From: Paenibacillus bovis
Lineage (GTDB): Bacteria > Bacillota > Bacilli > Paenibacillales > Paenibacillaceae
DNA length: 64,000 nt
Direction of reading: 5' to 3'
Assembly (NCBI RefSeq): GCF_001421015.2
Contig: NZ_CP013023.1
Location: forward strand, 608,501 to 672,500
The first letter of the stretch is position 1; the number at the start of each line of letters is the position of its first letter. The position numbers were made by a program, and so were the translations under genes. Below, piece after piece: positions 9,234-17,491 of this stretch. A model generated the notes under the pieces. The model was not told the origin of the DNA. It saw only the letters and a list, made by a program, of their open reading frames with translations, and ran no database searches.

Positions 9234-9257
9234 TCCGCCAAGCTTCATGCCCGCGGA
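9234..9257 (-). terminator. Possible terminator downstream of rlmH
   Basis: On the minus strand TCCGC and GCGGA arms enclose 14 nt and are followed by seven T residues (9227-9233). The stem is only 5 bp, so this is a weaker call than other terminators in the window. It lies about 160 nt past the rlmH stop. Confidence 0.5.
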
Positions 9258-9414
9258 AATTGAAAATTCGTTTACGTGTGTGTTTCACTTCAACTACTGT
9301 TGGTCTTGATGCCACTTTGTGGTATCTCTAGTTGGAGGAGGTGCTTGTTGTCAGAATCATAGTTCTAGCATGTTTTGTAGTCTCTATCTGTACGATAATT
9401 CTCACCAGTTCACC

Positions 9415-9894
9415 CTATTTATGATACGGCTCACCCCTGTTAATCTTCACCGCCCGGTAAATCTGCTCTACCAGTACCAATCGCATCAGCTGATGCGGCA
9501 GCGTCATCCGTCCAAAGCACAGCTTCTGCTGCGCCCGCTTCAGCACTTCATCCCCAATCCCATGACTGCCGCCAATCACAAATACCACATGGCTGCTACC
9601 ATATGTACCGAGCTTATCGATCTCGGCTGCCAGATCCTCGGAGCTCCACAGCTTGCCGTCCAGCGTCAGTGTAATCACATGCGCATCCGGCTTGATCTGT
9701 GCCAGGATTCGCTCGCCTTCCTTGTCCTTCACAATCCGTACCTCGGCATCACTGAGTGTATCCGGTGCCTTCTCGTCACTAACTTCGATCACCTGGAATT
9801 TGATATATGGGGTCAGCCGCTTGGCGTACTCGGCGATTCCCTGTACGAGATATTTTTCCTTAAGCTTGCCTACTCCAATAATCTGTATGAACAT
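9415..9894 (-). CDS. rlmH: 23S rRNA (pseudouridine1915-N3)-methyltransferase RlmH
   Basis: This 159-residue SPOUT methyltransferase has full family length. It methylates pseudouridine 1915 in helix 69 of 23S rRNA on assembled ribosomes, using S-adenosylmethionine. The N-terminus [15 protein letters not shown], the SAM-site knot motif [10 protein letters not shown] and the C-terminal [19 protein letters not shown] are all diagnostic. AGGAGG precedes the ATG. As in B. subtilis, it lies downstream of the wal-htrC block, though here an acyltransferase gene intervenes. Confidence 0.97.
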   Translation of the reverse strand: MFIQIIGVGKLKEKYLVQGIAEYAKRLTPYIKFQVIEVSDEKAPDTLSDAEVRIVKDKEGERILAQIKPDAHVITLTLDGKLWSSEDLAAEIDKLGTYGSSHVVFVIGGSHGIGDEVLKRAQQKLCFGRMTLPHQLMRLVLVEQIYRAVKINRGEPYHK

Positions 9895-10043
9895 CGATAT
9901 CCTCCTGAATTCTACTGTCTCTGTATAGTCGTCCGTCGCTGGAACTCACATGTTATTATCATACCAGATATCCGGGTAGAGTCTGCTACTATGATCTTTC
10001 ATCATTTCAAAAAAACACGTATACTTTACTTTTAAATTTTATT

Positions 10044-10072
10044 TTGAATGAATACATTCTTTTATGTAGACT
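10044..10072 (+). promoter_or_regulatory. Sigma-A-type promoter for the 42-residue membrane protein
   Basis: TTGAAT (10044-10049) and TAGACT (10067-10072) are separated by exactly 17 nt. A GAATG/CATTC inverted repeat (10046-10050, 10055-10059) overlaps the -35 element and spacer and might be an operator. Initiation would fall about 28 nt before the gene's start. Confidence 0.6.
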
Positions 10073-10106
10073 ATTTATACGACTCACCTACATAAGGAGG
10101 CTTAAT

Positions 10107-10235
10107 ATGATCATAGGAGTTATCATTTTTTTCATCATAGTTACTTCTCCGATCTTGTATCGGCAAAATCGAATAATACGTGTATTGGAAGAACAAGTAC
10201 GTGCAATGGATGAAAAAAACAGACCGTATTACTGA
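10107..10235 (+). CDS. Small single-pass membrane protein (42 residues)
   Basis: The ATG at 10107 is preceded by AAGGAGG with 7 nt spacing, one of the best ribosome sites in this part of the window. A longer in-frame reading from 10044 lacks such a site. Residues 1-17 form one membrane segment (MIIGVIIFFIIVTSPIL), and the remainder is a charged amphipathic tail (RQNRIIRVLEEQVRAMDEKN). Function is unknown; such short anchored helices often bind a partner membrane protein. A good promoter lies just upstream. Confidence 0.65.
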   Translation: MIIGVIIFFIIVTSPILYRQNRIIRVLEEQVRAMDEKNRPYY

Positions 10236-10262
10236 ATTAAAATGATCCGTATCAATTAAAAA

Positions 10263-10303
10263 CTCCCTCCACGCTGACTGAATGGCAGTCGGCCCAGAGG
10301 GAG
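10263..10303. other. Nested hairpin after the small membrane-protein gene
   Basis: CTCCCTC (10263-10269) can pair with GAGGGAG (10297-10303), with an inner GACTG/CAGTC stem (10276-10290). There is no T tract on either strand, so it may be an mRNA-stabilising structure rather than a terminator. Confidence 0.35.
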
Positions 10304-10399
10304 CACTTGTAATTCTTCCTTTAATATTATCGGAAGTCTGTTAAGGCAGTTGTATAGGACTTCGGTATGAATTGTAAAATATATCCTCTAAATCCAGTT

Positions 10400-10443
10400 A
10401 AATATACTCATGATCATCCCTACGAATGATCATGAGTATATTT
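10400..10443 (-). terminator. Long AT-rich hairpin after the acyltransferase gene
   Basis: Two perfect 18-nt arms, AAATATACTCATGATCAT (10400-10417) and its complement (10426-10443), enclose an 8-nt loop. It sits 15 nt past the acyltransferase stop and is the likely end of that transcript, though the stem is AT-rich and has no clean T run. Confidence 0.55.
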
Positions 10444-10458
10444 ATTTCTACGGACGAT

Positions 10459-12537
10459 CTACTTACCAGCAATCGCATTGGCTACCAGTGTAGCAAATAC
10501 CTTGGCACCTGATGGATTCACATGCACACCGTCAGTCGCGAAGAAGCTGTCCTGTCCCTTGCTCGCCGAATACCAGTCCACCACGGTAATACGCGGATCT
10601 TCCGCAGCTACCGCATTGATCGTATCATTTACGAGCGTCTCCCATGGACGCGGCACGCGGGTATTTACCAGGATAATCTTCTTCACATCGCCCAGTTCAT
10701 CCAGTAGACCTTCCAGCTGTTCCCGGGTAAAGGAACCATTGGTACCGAGCTCGATAATCACCTTGGAGCCCAGGTGACCACTGCGGCGCAGCTGCTGGAT
10801 TTCTGCCGGGGCTTCGGTCATCTGGCGGCCTACACGGCCGTCGATCGTAATGCCCGGCATCACTTCGCTGAGGTGACGAGCGACATCCAGCATAACCGAA
10901 TCCCCAATCGCGGTTACGCCGTCGCCGGAGACGATTTTGTCCAGCACTTTCTTGTTTGTAGCAGCTGCAGGATCGGATGCATTCTGATCGGCAGCCGATG
11001 TCAGCTTACTCTGCTGATTGGACGCCGATTCCTTGGTACTGCCCGAGTTCAGGCTGCTTGATCCTGTCGTTCTGCCGGAGGATGGCTTGCTCGTCGGTTC
11101 ATCTGTACTGTCGGCCGTTGTGCTATCCGGCGTGTCTGTCTTTTCTTTGTCTCCGGCAGGCTGTTCGGCTGTACTGTCTTTAGCATCTGTCTCGTCCTTG
11201 GGCTTCACAGTACTTGCCACTTCCTTGGGCATTTTATCTGTTTTGGAGTCGGACTTGTCTTCTGTCGAAGCTGGCTTGCCGACAATAAATACAGACTGCG
11301 GCTGCTGCGGATCGACTTTGGGTGCAGAACTGGAGACGACATGTCCCAGCACCAGCGCCGATACGACGAACAGCATGGCAGCACCCCCGCCGTATATCCA
11401 GGAGCGGGAATTACGCCATTGGCTGCGCTGTGCATAGGTGCGGTTCAGCGTCTGACGGAATCCATTTCTGCGAACCGGTTCTTCGACATATCTCCAGCTC
11501 AGCTCGGCGAGTGCCAGACTAACAGCAACCTGGATAACGGCTCGCAGAATCGAAGGCTCTTCCGTGCTGACCTGCGGCGTACTGAGCGTAATAACCGGGA
11601 AATGCCAGAGGTACAGCCCGTACGAGCGCCTGCCTAACCAGCGCAGCGGCTTGCTGCCGACGATTACCGCCAGACGGCTCGCCGGATGGGCCAGTACGGC
11701 GATCAGGATCGCGGTTATTATAGCGATGAGCAGCATACCTCCACGATACAGAAATGGCTGATACTCATTCGTATGCCACACCAGCCAGATCAGTACCAGC
11801 AGTGAGATGGTACCCGCTGCATCTAATACATGCTGGGCCGGTGCGGAGACATTGGTCTTGAGCTTCATGCTCGGCCAGACAATCGCCAGCGCTGCACCGA
11901 TCAGCAGGGCGAAGATTCGCGTGTCTGTTCCGTAATACACACGGCTCGGGTCCTCGCCCGGCACATAGATGACGGCCATGAGCAGCGCCGAGATAATGGA
12001 CAGGCTGAGAATCCAGCCAGCCAGATTACCCCTCTTGGGCAGGAACTTCAGTCCGAGCAGCAGCAGGAACGGCCATAGCAGATAGAACTGCTCCTCTACA
12101 GCCAGTGACCATAGATGTCCAAGCGGTGAAGCCGGTCCGAAGCTCTCAAAGTACGATACTTTATGAAAAATAAACCACCAGTTGCTAATATACAGCAGTG
12201 CTGCCGGAATATCTCCAGCCAGCGCGCTAAGTCTGGAATGGTCGCCGATCAGACACCAGATAGCTACCACGGCGATCATGGCGAACATCGCTGGCAACAG
12301 TCTACGTGCACGCCGAATCCAGAAATCCTTCATGGCAAAGCGGTGGTGGCGTTCCCACTGTCCGGCCAGAATATCCGTAATCAGATAACCGGATAATACG
12401 AAGAAAATACCGACACCCAGCAGTCCGCCCGGCGCCCAATCGGTATTCAGGTGATAGATAATAACAGCCAGTACGGCGAATGCCCGGAGGCCATCCAGCC
12501 CTGGCATATAACGGTGTTGCTGGAGCGGCTTAGGCAT
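10459..12537 (-). CDS. OatA-like membrane O-acyltransferase with SGNH domain
   Basis: The protein has 692 residues. The N-terminal acyltransferase-3 domain (about 1-370) has ten or so membrane segments and opens with YMPGLDGLRAFAVLAVIIYHL; VEEQFYLLWPFLLL is the second signature. An extracellular Ser/Thr/Asp/Lys-rich linker (about 410-540) follows. The C-terminal SGNH-like esterase/transferase domain shows GDSVMLDV (nucleophile Ser), ELGTNG and DGVHVN (Asp/His). OatA proteins O-acetylate peptidoglycan and confer lysozyme resistance; related enzymes modify other surface polymers, so the acceptor is inferred. The ribosome site before the ATG at 12537 is mediocre. Confidence 0.88.
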   Translation of the reverse strand: MPKPLQQHRYMPGLDGLRAFAVLAVIIYHLNTDWAPGGLLGVGIFFVLSGYLITDILAGQWERHHRFAMKDFWIRRARRLLPAMFAMIAVVAIWCLIGDHSRLSALAGDIPAALLYISNWWFIFHKVSYFESFGPASPLGHLWSLAVEEQFYLLWPFLLLLGLKFLPKRGNLAGWILSLSIISALLMAVIYVPGEDPSRVYYGTDTRIFALLIGAALAIVWPSMKLKTNVSAPAQHVLDAAGTISLLVLIWLVWHTNEYQPFLYRGGMLLIAIITAILIAVLAHPASRLAVIVGSKPLRWLGRRSYGLYLWHFPVITLSTPQVSTEEPSILRAVIQVAVSLALAELSWRYVEEPVRRNGFRQTLNRTYAQRSQWRNSRSWIYGGGAAMLFVVSALVLGHVVSSSAPKVDPQQPQSVFIVGKPASTEDKSDSKTDKMPKEVASTVKPKDETDAKDSTAEQPAGDKEKTDTPDSTTADSTDEPTSKPSSGRTTGSSSLNSGSTKESASNQQSKLTSAADQNASDPAAATNKKVLDKIVSGDGVTAIGDSVMLDVARHLSEVMPGITIDGRVGRQMTEAPAEIQQLRRSGHLGSKVIIELGTNGSFTREQLEGLLDELGDVKKIILVNTRVPRPWETLVNDTINAVAAEDPRITVVDWYSASKGQDSFFATDGVHVNPSGAKVFATLVANAIAGK

Positions 12538-12652
12538 ATACCCACCGCCCTCTATGTATATTCAAACCGGCCGATTCGCCGGTATACTTTTCTCTCTGTC
12601 GCTGCGGTTCCTTTTGTTTCGTTGTGAGCATTCCATACCTGATGTCTATCAT
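12530..12652 (-). CDS. Possible 40-residue leader ORF overlapping the acyltransferase start
   Basis: An ATG at 12652 follows a GGAAAGG motif. The 40-codon frame (MIDIRYGMLTTKQKEPQRQR, then a basic tail) ends 8 nt inside the acyltransferase gene. Such an overlap would couple translation of the weakly initiated downstream gene. The composition is basic and low in hydrophobic residues. No family is recognised, and chance is a real possibility. Confidence 0.2.
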   Translation of the reverse strand: MIDIRYGMLTTKQKEPQRQREKYTGESAGLNIHRGRWVYA

Positions 12653-12823
12653 TATTCCTTTCCTTTCCCTGGGCATTCTGATTCTGCATACTGACAGCGC
12701 ATAAACCGACATGTCCCATTATATCCAAGTATTCTGCAGCAATCGTCTCAAAGCAGTTAAAATTGGTTTACAGCAAAGTCGTAAATGAAAAAAAAGCCTA
12801 CGGCTCTGAGGGCAACAAGAAAC

Positions 12824-12846
12824 AAGGACCGTGATATCCGGTCCTT
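12824..12846 (-). terminator. Hairpin downstream of the CxxH/CxxC gene
   Basis: AAGGACCG (12824-12831) and CGGTCCTT (12839-12846) form a perfect 8-bp stem with a 7-nt loop. On the minus strand it is followed by a T-rich but interrupted tract. It probably ends the wal-htrC-CxxH transcript. Apart from the weak leader ORF, the rest of the 12538-13013 gap holds nothing recognisable. Confidence 0.55.
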
Positions 12847-13013
12847 TCCCCTTTGTTCCGTCATGATCAGTACGCGCTAATGGAATGTCTGGCTGTTATA
12901 TAGTAGTGTAAGGCATTCGTTGTCTCTCTCTATCAGCTTGACCCGTCCCTCCTGTCTCCGGTGCGGAGCAGGCAAAAGGACGGGCTGTGTATCATCCGGA
13001 ACGATCCGGTCTA

Positions 13014-13181
13014 TCAGACGACCAGAAACTCGCCATGCTGATCGCAATAAATACATTTGGCGGGCGGGTCCCAGTCCGAGAATTCGGTTTCTTTCAGATC
13101 TACGACATCCGGAGCATCTTCGAATTCATCCACAAACGCTTCCAGCGCCTCTTCCACATGATCTTTGCATACGACATACAT
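13014..13181 (-). CDS. CxxH/CxxC family small protein
   Basis: This 55-residue protein starts MYVVCKDHVEEALEAFVDEF and ends with AKCIYCDQHGEFLVV. The CKDH and CIYC pairs give the family its name and suggest one zinc site. Its function is unknown. I chose the ATG at 13181 because AAGGAAG lies upstream and the family starts with this M-Y-V-V-C sequence; an upstream in-frame TTG is possible. It follows htrC by 40 nt and probably belongs to the same operon. Confidence 0.85.
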   Translation of the reverse strand: MYVVCKDHVEEALEAFVDEFEDAPDVVDLKETEFSDWDPPAKCIYCDQHGEFLVV

Positions 13182-13221
13182 CAATAGTTTCAAGCTTCCT
13201 TTCCGGTGTGTACTGAGTTGG

Positions 13222-14493
13222 TTATTTATGATTATCCGGCTGGGATTCCAGAGTGACATTTACCGTCTTCTTGGCTCCGCTGCGGTAATACGTAACTTTG
13301 AGTGTATCTCCGGCTTTTTTGTGATTATACAGATATTTGCGCAGCTCGAGGGTGGAGCCGACTTTTTCCCGGTCCAGCTGGACGATGACATCATCGGCTG
13401 CGAGTCCTGCTGCTTTGGCAGGTCCGCTGGCTTCGACGACTACTGCGCCTTCTTTGACACTATCCGGAAGCTCCGGCTTTTTGGATTCCGGTTCTTCTTC
13501 GTCATAGGAACGGTAGGCATACTCATTATCCAGATCGACGCTGTATACACCGAGATACGGACGATTAATTTTGCCGTTTTTCATCAATTGCTCGGCATTG
13601 TCCATCACTTCGTTGATCGGAATCGCAAAGCCCAGTCCTTCGACGCCGGTATCGGCGATTTTCATCGTGTTGATCCCGATCACCTGGCCGCTGAGATTGA
13701 CGAGTGCACCGCCGCTATTGCCTTCGTTAATAGCCGCATCGGTCTGAATCACATTCTGCTCCCAGTCGTAATTGCCATCCTGGTTGAGCGATACAGGGAT
13801 CAATCGGTTGTCATAACTGACAATCCCTGATGTCATCGTACCATTAAACCCGAGCGGATTGCCAATAGCCAGCACGGTCTCGCCCAGCTGCAGCTGATCC
13901 GAGTCCCCGATCGGGGCGACAGTATCCACATCTTTGGCACTGACCGACAGCACAGCGATATCGCTGATAAAGTCGGCACCCACGACCGTAGCCTTGAGCA
14001 TTGTGCCATCGGTTAAGACAGCATCGACTTCATCGGCATCGGAGATGACATGATTATTGGTGACAATATAGGCTTTGCCACCTTCTTTGCGGAAAATAAC
14101 GCCCGAACCTAGCGCTGATTCATCCAGTGCAGGCGGCGTATCCAGTTCCTTTTCTCCATTCTGGTAATTCACAATACTGACCACTGCCGGACGTACCTGC
14201 TCGGCTACCCGGGTCAGCTGCTCATACGGATTGCCTCCGGTCTGCTCCAGCGGCAGCATACTGGCTGATGCAGCAGCAGGGTAGCTGTTGTGATACCAGA
14301 TCAAGGCTCCCAGTACGGCGAATACGGTAACTGCACTCGTCAATGCACTAACCAGCACGATCTTCAGCATAGACGATCTGCGCGGCTGTACGCGAAACGA
14401 GCGGGGAACCGGATAGGAAGGGGAAAGCGGAGCCTGGCGCCGGGATTTTCGCGGCACTTTGGTGGAATAGAAATCATCATCAAACAATGCCAT
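13222..14493 (-). CDS. htrC: Membrane-anchored HtrA-type serine protease (HtrC/YyxA)
   Basis: This 423-residue protein has a cytosolic N-terminus, one membrane segment (about 46-66), a trypsin-like domain and one C-terminal PDZ domain. Catalytic residues are visible as His in IVTNNHVISDAD, Asp in FISDIAVLSV and Ser in NEGNSGGALVN. PDZ features include AAGLAADDVI. HtrA proteases degrade misfolded envelope proteins outside the membrane. The position directly after walJ matches htrC (yyxA) of B. subtilis, which supports the symbol. The gap to walJ is 73 nt with no strong terminator. Confidence 0.92.
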   Translation of the reverse strand: MALFDDDFYSTKVPRKSRRQAPLSPSYPVPRSFRVQPRRSSMLKIVLVSALTSAVTVFAVLGALIWYHNSYPAAASASMLPLEQTGGNPYEQLTRVAEQVRPAVVSIVNYQNGEKELDTPPALDESALGSGVIFRKEGGKAYIVTNNHVISDADEVDAVLTDGTMLKATVVGADFISDIAVLSVSAKDVDTVAPIGDSDQLQLGETVLAIGNPLGFNGTMTSGIVSYDNRLIPVSLNQDGNYDWEQNVIQTDAAINEGNSGGALVNLSGQVIGINTMKIADTGVEGLGFAIPINEVMDNAEQLMKNGKINRPYLGVYSVDLDNEYAYRSYDEEEPESKKPELPDSVKEGAVVVEASGPAKAAGLAADDVIVQLDREKVGSTLELRKYLYNHKKAGDTLKVTYYRSGAKKTVNVTLESQPDNHK

Positions 14494-14566
14494 GCTTATC
14501 GCCCCTCTGCGTTCTTCTGCTGTGCCTTATCTATTACCTGCGGTTCCCTGCTGTTCAAACGCCGGA

Positions 14567-15406
14567 TTATAATATTTCCTCGGGTACATAGGTTTCACTG
14601 AGCATATCCCATGGTGTAGGACGATCATAATAGGTGGCACACAGCTGAAATTCGCTGTCTTTGAAAAAGCAGCCTCTACTCTCCATCGCATCTCTGACGG
14701 TCATTTTGGCGATTTCCATCATATTATGATCACGGCTGAGATGGGCCAGATACGTACGTTTCATTTTTTTGCAAAGCAGTTCACTGAGCGCTTCGCCAGC
14801 CGCGTCATTGGACAGGTGGCCCACATCGCTCAAAATACGCCGCTTGGTGTTCCACGGGTAACGACCCATGCGCAGCATTTCGATATCGTGATTGGCTTCC
14901 AGCACAAGCACATCCGAATCGGAGATACTCTGCATCACCTTGTCGCTGACATAACCAAGATCGGTTGCTACGCTGAGCTTCTGGGCGCCATCCCGGAAAA
15001 AGTAGCCCACCGGTTCAGCCGCATCATGCGAGATGCCGAATGACTCGATTCGCAGCGAACCAAAAGTCAGAAAGTCTCCCGTCTGCATAATCTGCTTTTG
15101 CTCGGGAGTAATTTTGCCGACTGCCCGCTCGATAGCCATCCAGGTCTTCTCGTTGGCGTAGATCGGCAGCTGATACTTGCGCGCGACTGCGCCCAGTCCT
15201 TTGACATGATCGGAGTGTTCGTGGGTGACCAGAATACCGTTCAGTTCTTCCCCGGTCATCTCCCGCTCACGCATCAGCTCATCGATCCGTTTGGCACTGA
15301 GTCCGGCATCGATCAGGATGGCCGCGTCTTTGTTGCGAACGATAGTGGCATTGCCTGTGGAGCCACTCGATAATACTGTAAATTGTATACCATGTATGCC
15401 TATCAT
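14567..15406 (-). CDS. walJ: Metallo-beta-lactamase fold protein WalJ (YycJ)
   Basis: This 279-residue protein carries the MBL metal motif THEHSDH near residue 60 and begins with the family segment TVLSSGSTGNATIV. WalJ is an MBL-fold hydrolase of the WalRK operon implicated in coordinating cell division and DNA replication; it resembles 5'-exonucleases. Its GAGGAG ribosome site lies at the end of walI, six bases before that stop, so the genes are translationally linked. Confidence 0.95.
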   Translation of the reverse strand: MIGIHGIQFTVLSSGSTGNATIVRNKDAAILIDAGLSAKRIDELMREREMTGEELNGILVTHEHSDHVKGLGAVARKYQLPIYANEKTWMAIERAVGKITPEQKQIMQTGDFLTFGSLRIESFGISHDAAEPVGYFFRDGAQKLSVATDLGYVSDKVMQSISDSDVLVLEANHDIEMLRMGRYPWNTKRRILSDVGHLSNDAAGEALSELLCKKMKRTYLAHLSRDHNMMEIAKMTVRDAMESRGCFFKDSEFQLCATYYDRPTPWDMLSETYVPEEIL

Positions 15407-15412
15407 TTATGT

Positions 15413-16159
15413 CTACTCCTCATTTTCTGCCGCCGGGGCTCTCATAACCTCCCCGTTTATTCCCTGTACATAATAGATTTCGCCGCTTTCCAGTACAATT
15501 CTCCAGACCGGTTCGGCTTTGAACCGGCTGCTGTCCAGCGGTTGACCATAGAAACCCAGCGATATATCTTTCACTACCGCGTTATCCGGCAGTTCTTTTT
15601 CAATCAAAGTACCCAGCGCTACGGATGCCGACAAAATCTCCTGTCTTGGCTGTCCTTCATTCTCGCCATCCACCATCAACTGCGGGGCAGTGTAGGAAAT
15701 AATCTTCTGATTACTATAATACAGCTCCAGATTCGCATTAAACAGGGGTAAATCGTTATTTATAAGCGGATGCATCACAAAAATTCCTTCTTCGGTAATA
15801 AACGGATCATACTGATACTTGTTTATGTTCTGAATCTCGCCATTCAGCTGACTTTTCAGCTCGTCTTCATTAAAAATAAGCTGGCTGTCCACCGGACGCG
15901 ACAGCTTCACCGGCTGCTGTACAGCCGGCGCACTGCTGCGGTAGATCATTTCGGGCAAAATGGGTGTTTCTCTTGGAATCTGGGCAGTCACCTGAACATG
16001 CTTGTTCTCCAGGGCCCGCTGTGCATTTTCACTGAGGGAGGCAATATCCAGATTGGATTGGGCCTGATCACGTATATCCATCCAGAGCTGGTAACCCAAT
16101 ATGATATTCAGCAGTAAAAAGGCGCTGATCAATACGCTTTTGGCTCTTCCCCAATCCAT
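15413..16159 (-). CDS. walI: Two-component system regulatory protein WalI (YycI)
   Basis: This 248-residue protein has one N-terminal membrane anchor (about residues 7-27, SVLISAFLLLNIILGYQLW) and an extracytoplasmic YycI domain. With WalH it contacts the membrane part of WalK and dampens its kinase activity in B. subtilis. The start has a clear GGAGG site. Gene order walR-walK-walH-walI-walJ is intact, and the gap to walH is 18 nt. Confidence 0.95.
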   Translation of the reverse strand: MDWGRAKSVLISAFLLLNIILGYQLWMDIRDQAQSNLDIASLSENAQRALENKHVQVTAQIPRETPILPEMIYRSSAPAVQQPVKLSRPVDSQLIFNEDELKSQLNGEIQNINKYQYDPFITEEGIFVMHPLINNDLPLFNANLELYYSNQKIISYTAPQLMVDGENEGQPRQEILSASVALGTLIEKELPDNAVVKDISLGFYGQPLDSSRFKAEPVWRIVLESGEIYYVQGINGEVMRAPAAENEE

Positions 16160-16177
16160 CTTGGACCTCCCGCTTGA

Positions 16178-17491
16178 TTACAATTTGTGATTTAACTCTA
16201 TGAGCAGATGTCTGCCGTCCTGCAGCTCCGCCATCCATACCGGCGTCAGAACGACTACGCCATTACCGAGCGTCGGACGATAAGCCGGAGACAGATTGCT
16301 CACGGTCTGACCGGCAGGAACCTGCTTTTGCAGCAGGTTGATCAGCTGTGGACCACCCGGCAGCACCTGAATCTGCGAATTGGACGACAGCGGCTGATCG
16401 GCCAGCTGTTGATCGGCTGTCAGATACAGCAGGGAACGCTCATAGGAAGAAACGGTATTGTATTCCACCATCAGCCGCATATAGCCGAACCGGAGCTTGT
16501 CCGTATCCATAATCGGATACGAATGATAATACTGGCGGAACGTAAAGCCTTTCTTGTTATCCGTACTGCTCATATTCAGCATATACGTACCCGGCCAGCC
16601 ACCATGCTGGTTTACAAATTCCACTGCCGATAGTACATTATCGACTACGCTGTTGGTGCCGGTTGTCGGTGCGGTAGGATCGGTGTAGGTCATCCATCTC
16701 TGTCGGGTATCTACCTGCAGACTGCGCTTGCTGTCCGTATAGATTTCCGTACCGTTCTCTTCGTTAATATTCCGCGTCGCTCCCGGATCAAAAAACAGAT
16801 TGCGCTGCATCTGCTCGGTCGTCAGACTATCCAGCTTGAGCGTGATGGTCGGAATGCTCAGACCGGTCTGCGGTACATAATATCCACCTGCAGCATACTG
16901 ATAATTGATACCATTTTCACCAAGCAGTACATGCTTCAGCACATCCTGGCTGGTCCATTTTATATCGGTCGCTTCATAGACCACATCGCCACCGGCACTG
17001 AAAAAGAACGCCCGCGGCACATTGTTCTCGGCAGCGTTATAGATCAGGATACGATTCACCGCATCTCCTTCAAACAGCGAATCCGGATTCAGATTCATGC
17101 TGCGCTCCAGAAGACTGACCGGAATACCGCTGTTAAAAGTCAGTTCGATGCCAGCTTCACTACGGATCGCATTCCAGTTCATGCTCTGCAGTGGCAGACG
17201 GCGGAATTGTCCGAAGCTGCTATTTTTGAGATCGGTGTAGATCGAATTGTAATTGGATGAAGAAGGATAGAAAATCGTATGCCGATTTCCCGACTTGTGA
17301 ATAATCATCTGATCCGGAAACACCAGGTTCTCGATATCGGAACGTGGTCCAATATCTTCTGCCTGCACATAGCCTGCTTCCGAATTGGCAACCGAATCGG
17401 CACCGGGCATCCGGTAGATCAGGAAATAACTCTGGATCAGACTGAGTACAATCAGAAGCATGAGTGCACATGATTTGATATTTTCTCTCAA
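16178..17491 (-). CDS. walH: Two-component system activity regulator WalH (YycH)
   Basis: This 437-residue protein has an N-terminal membrane anchor (about 8-26) followed by a large extracytoplasmic YycH domain. It acts with WalI to adjust WalK activity. The start codon is TTG and overlaps the walK stop in TTGA; GGAGAGG provides the ribosome site inside walK, so translation is coupled. Confidence 0.95.
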   Translation of the reverse strand: MRENIKSCALMLLIVLSLIQSYFLIYRMPGADSVANSEAGYVQAEDIGPRSDIENLVFPDQMIIHKSGNRHTIFYPSSSNYNSIYTDLKNSSFGQFRRLPLQSMNWNAIRSEAGIELTFNSGIPVSLLERSMNLNPDSLFEGDAVNRILIYNAAENNVPRAFFFSAGGDVVYEATDIKWTSQDVLKHVLLGENGINYQYAAGGYYVPQTGLSIPTITLKLDSLTTEQMQRNLFFDPGATRNINEENGTEIYTDSKRSLQVDTRQRWMTYTDPTAPTTGTNSVVDNVLSAVEFVNQHGGWPGTYMLNMSSTDNKKGFTFRQYYHSYPIMDTDKLRFGYMRLMVEYNTVSSYERSLLYLTADQQLADQPLSSNSQIQVLPGGPQLINLLQKQVPAGQTVSNLSPAYRPTLGNGVVVLTPVWMAELQDGRHLLIELNHKL

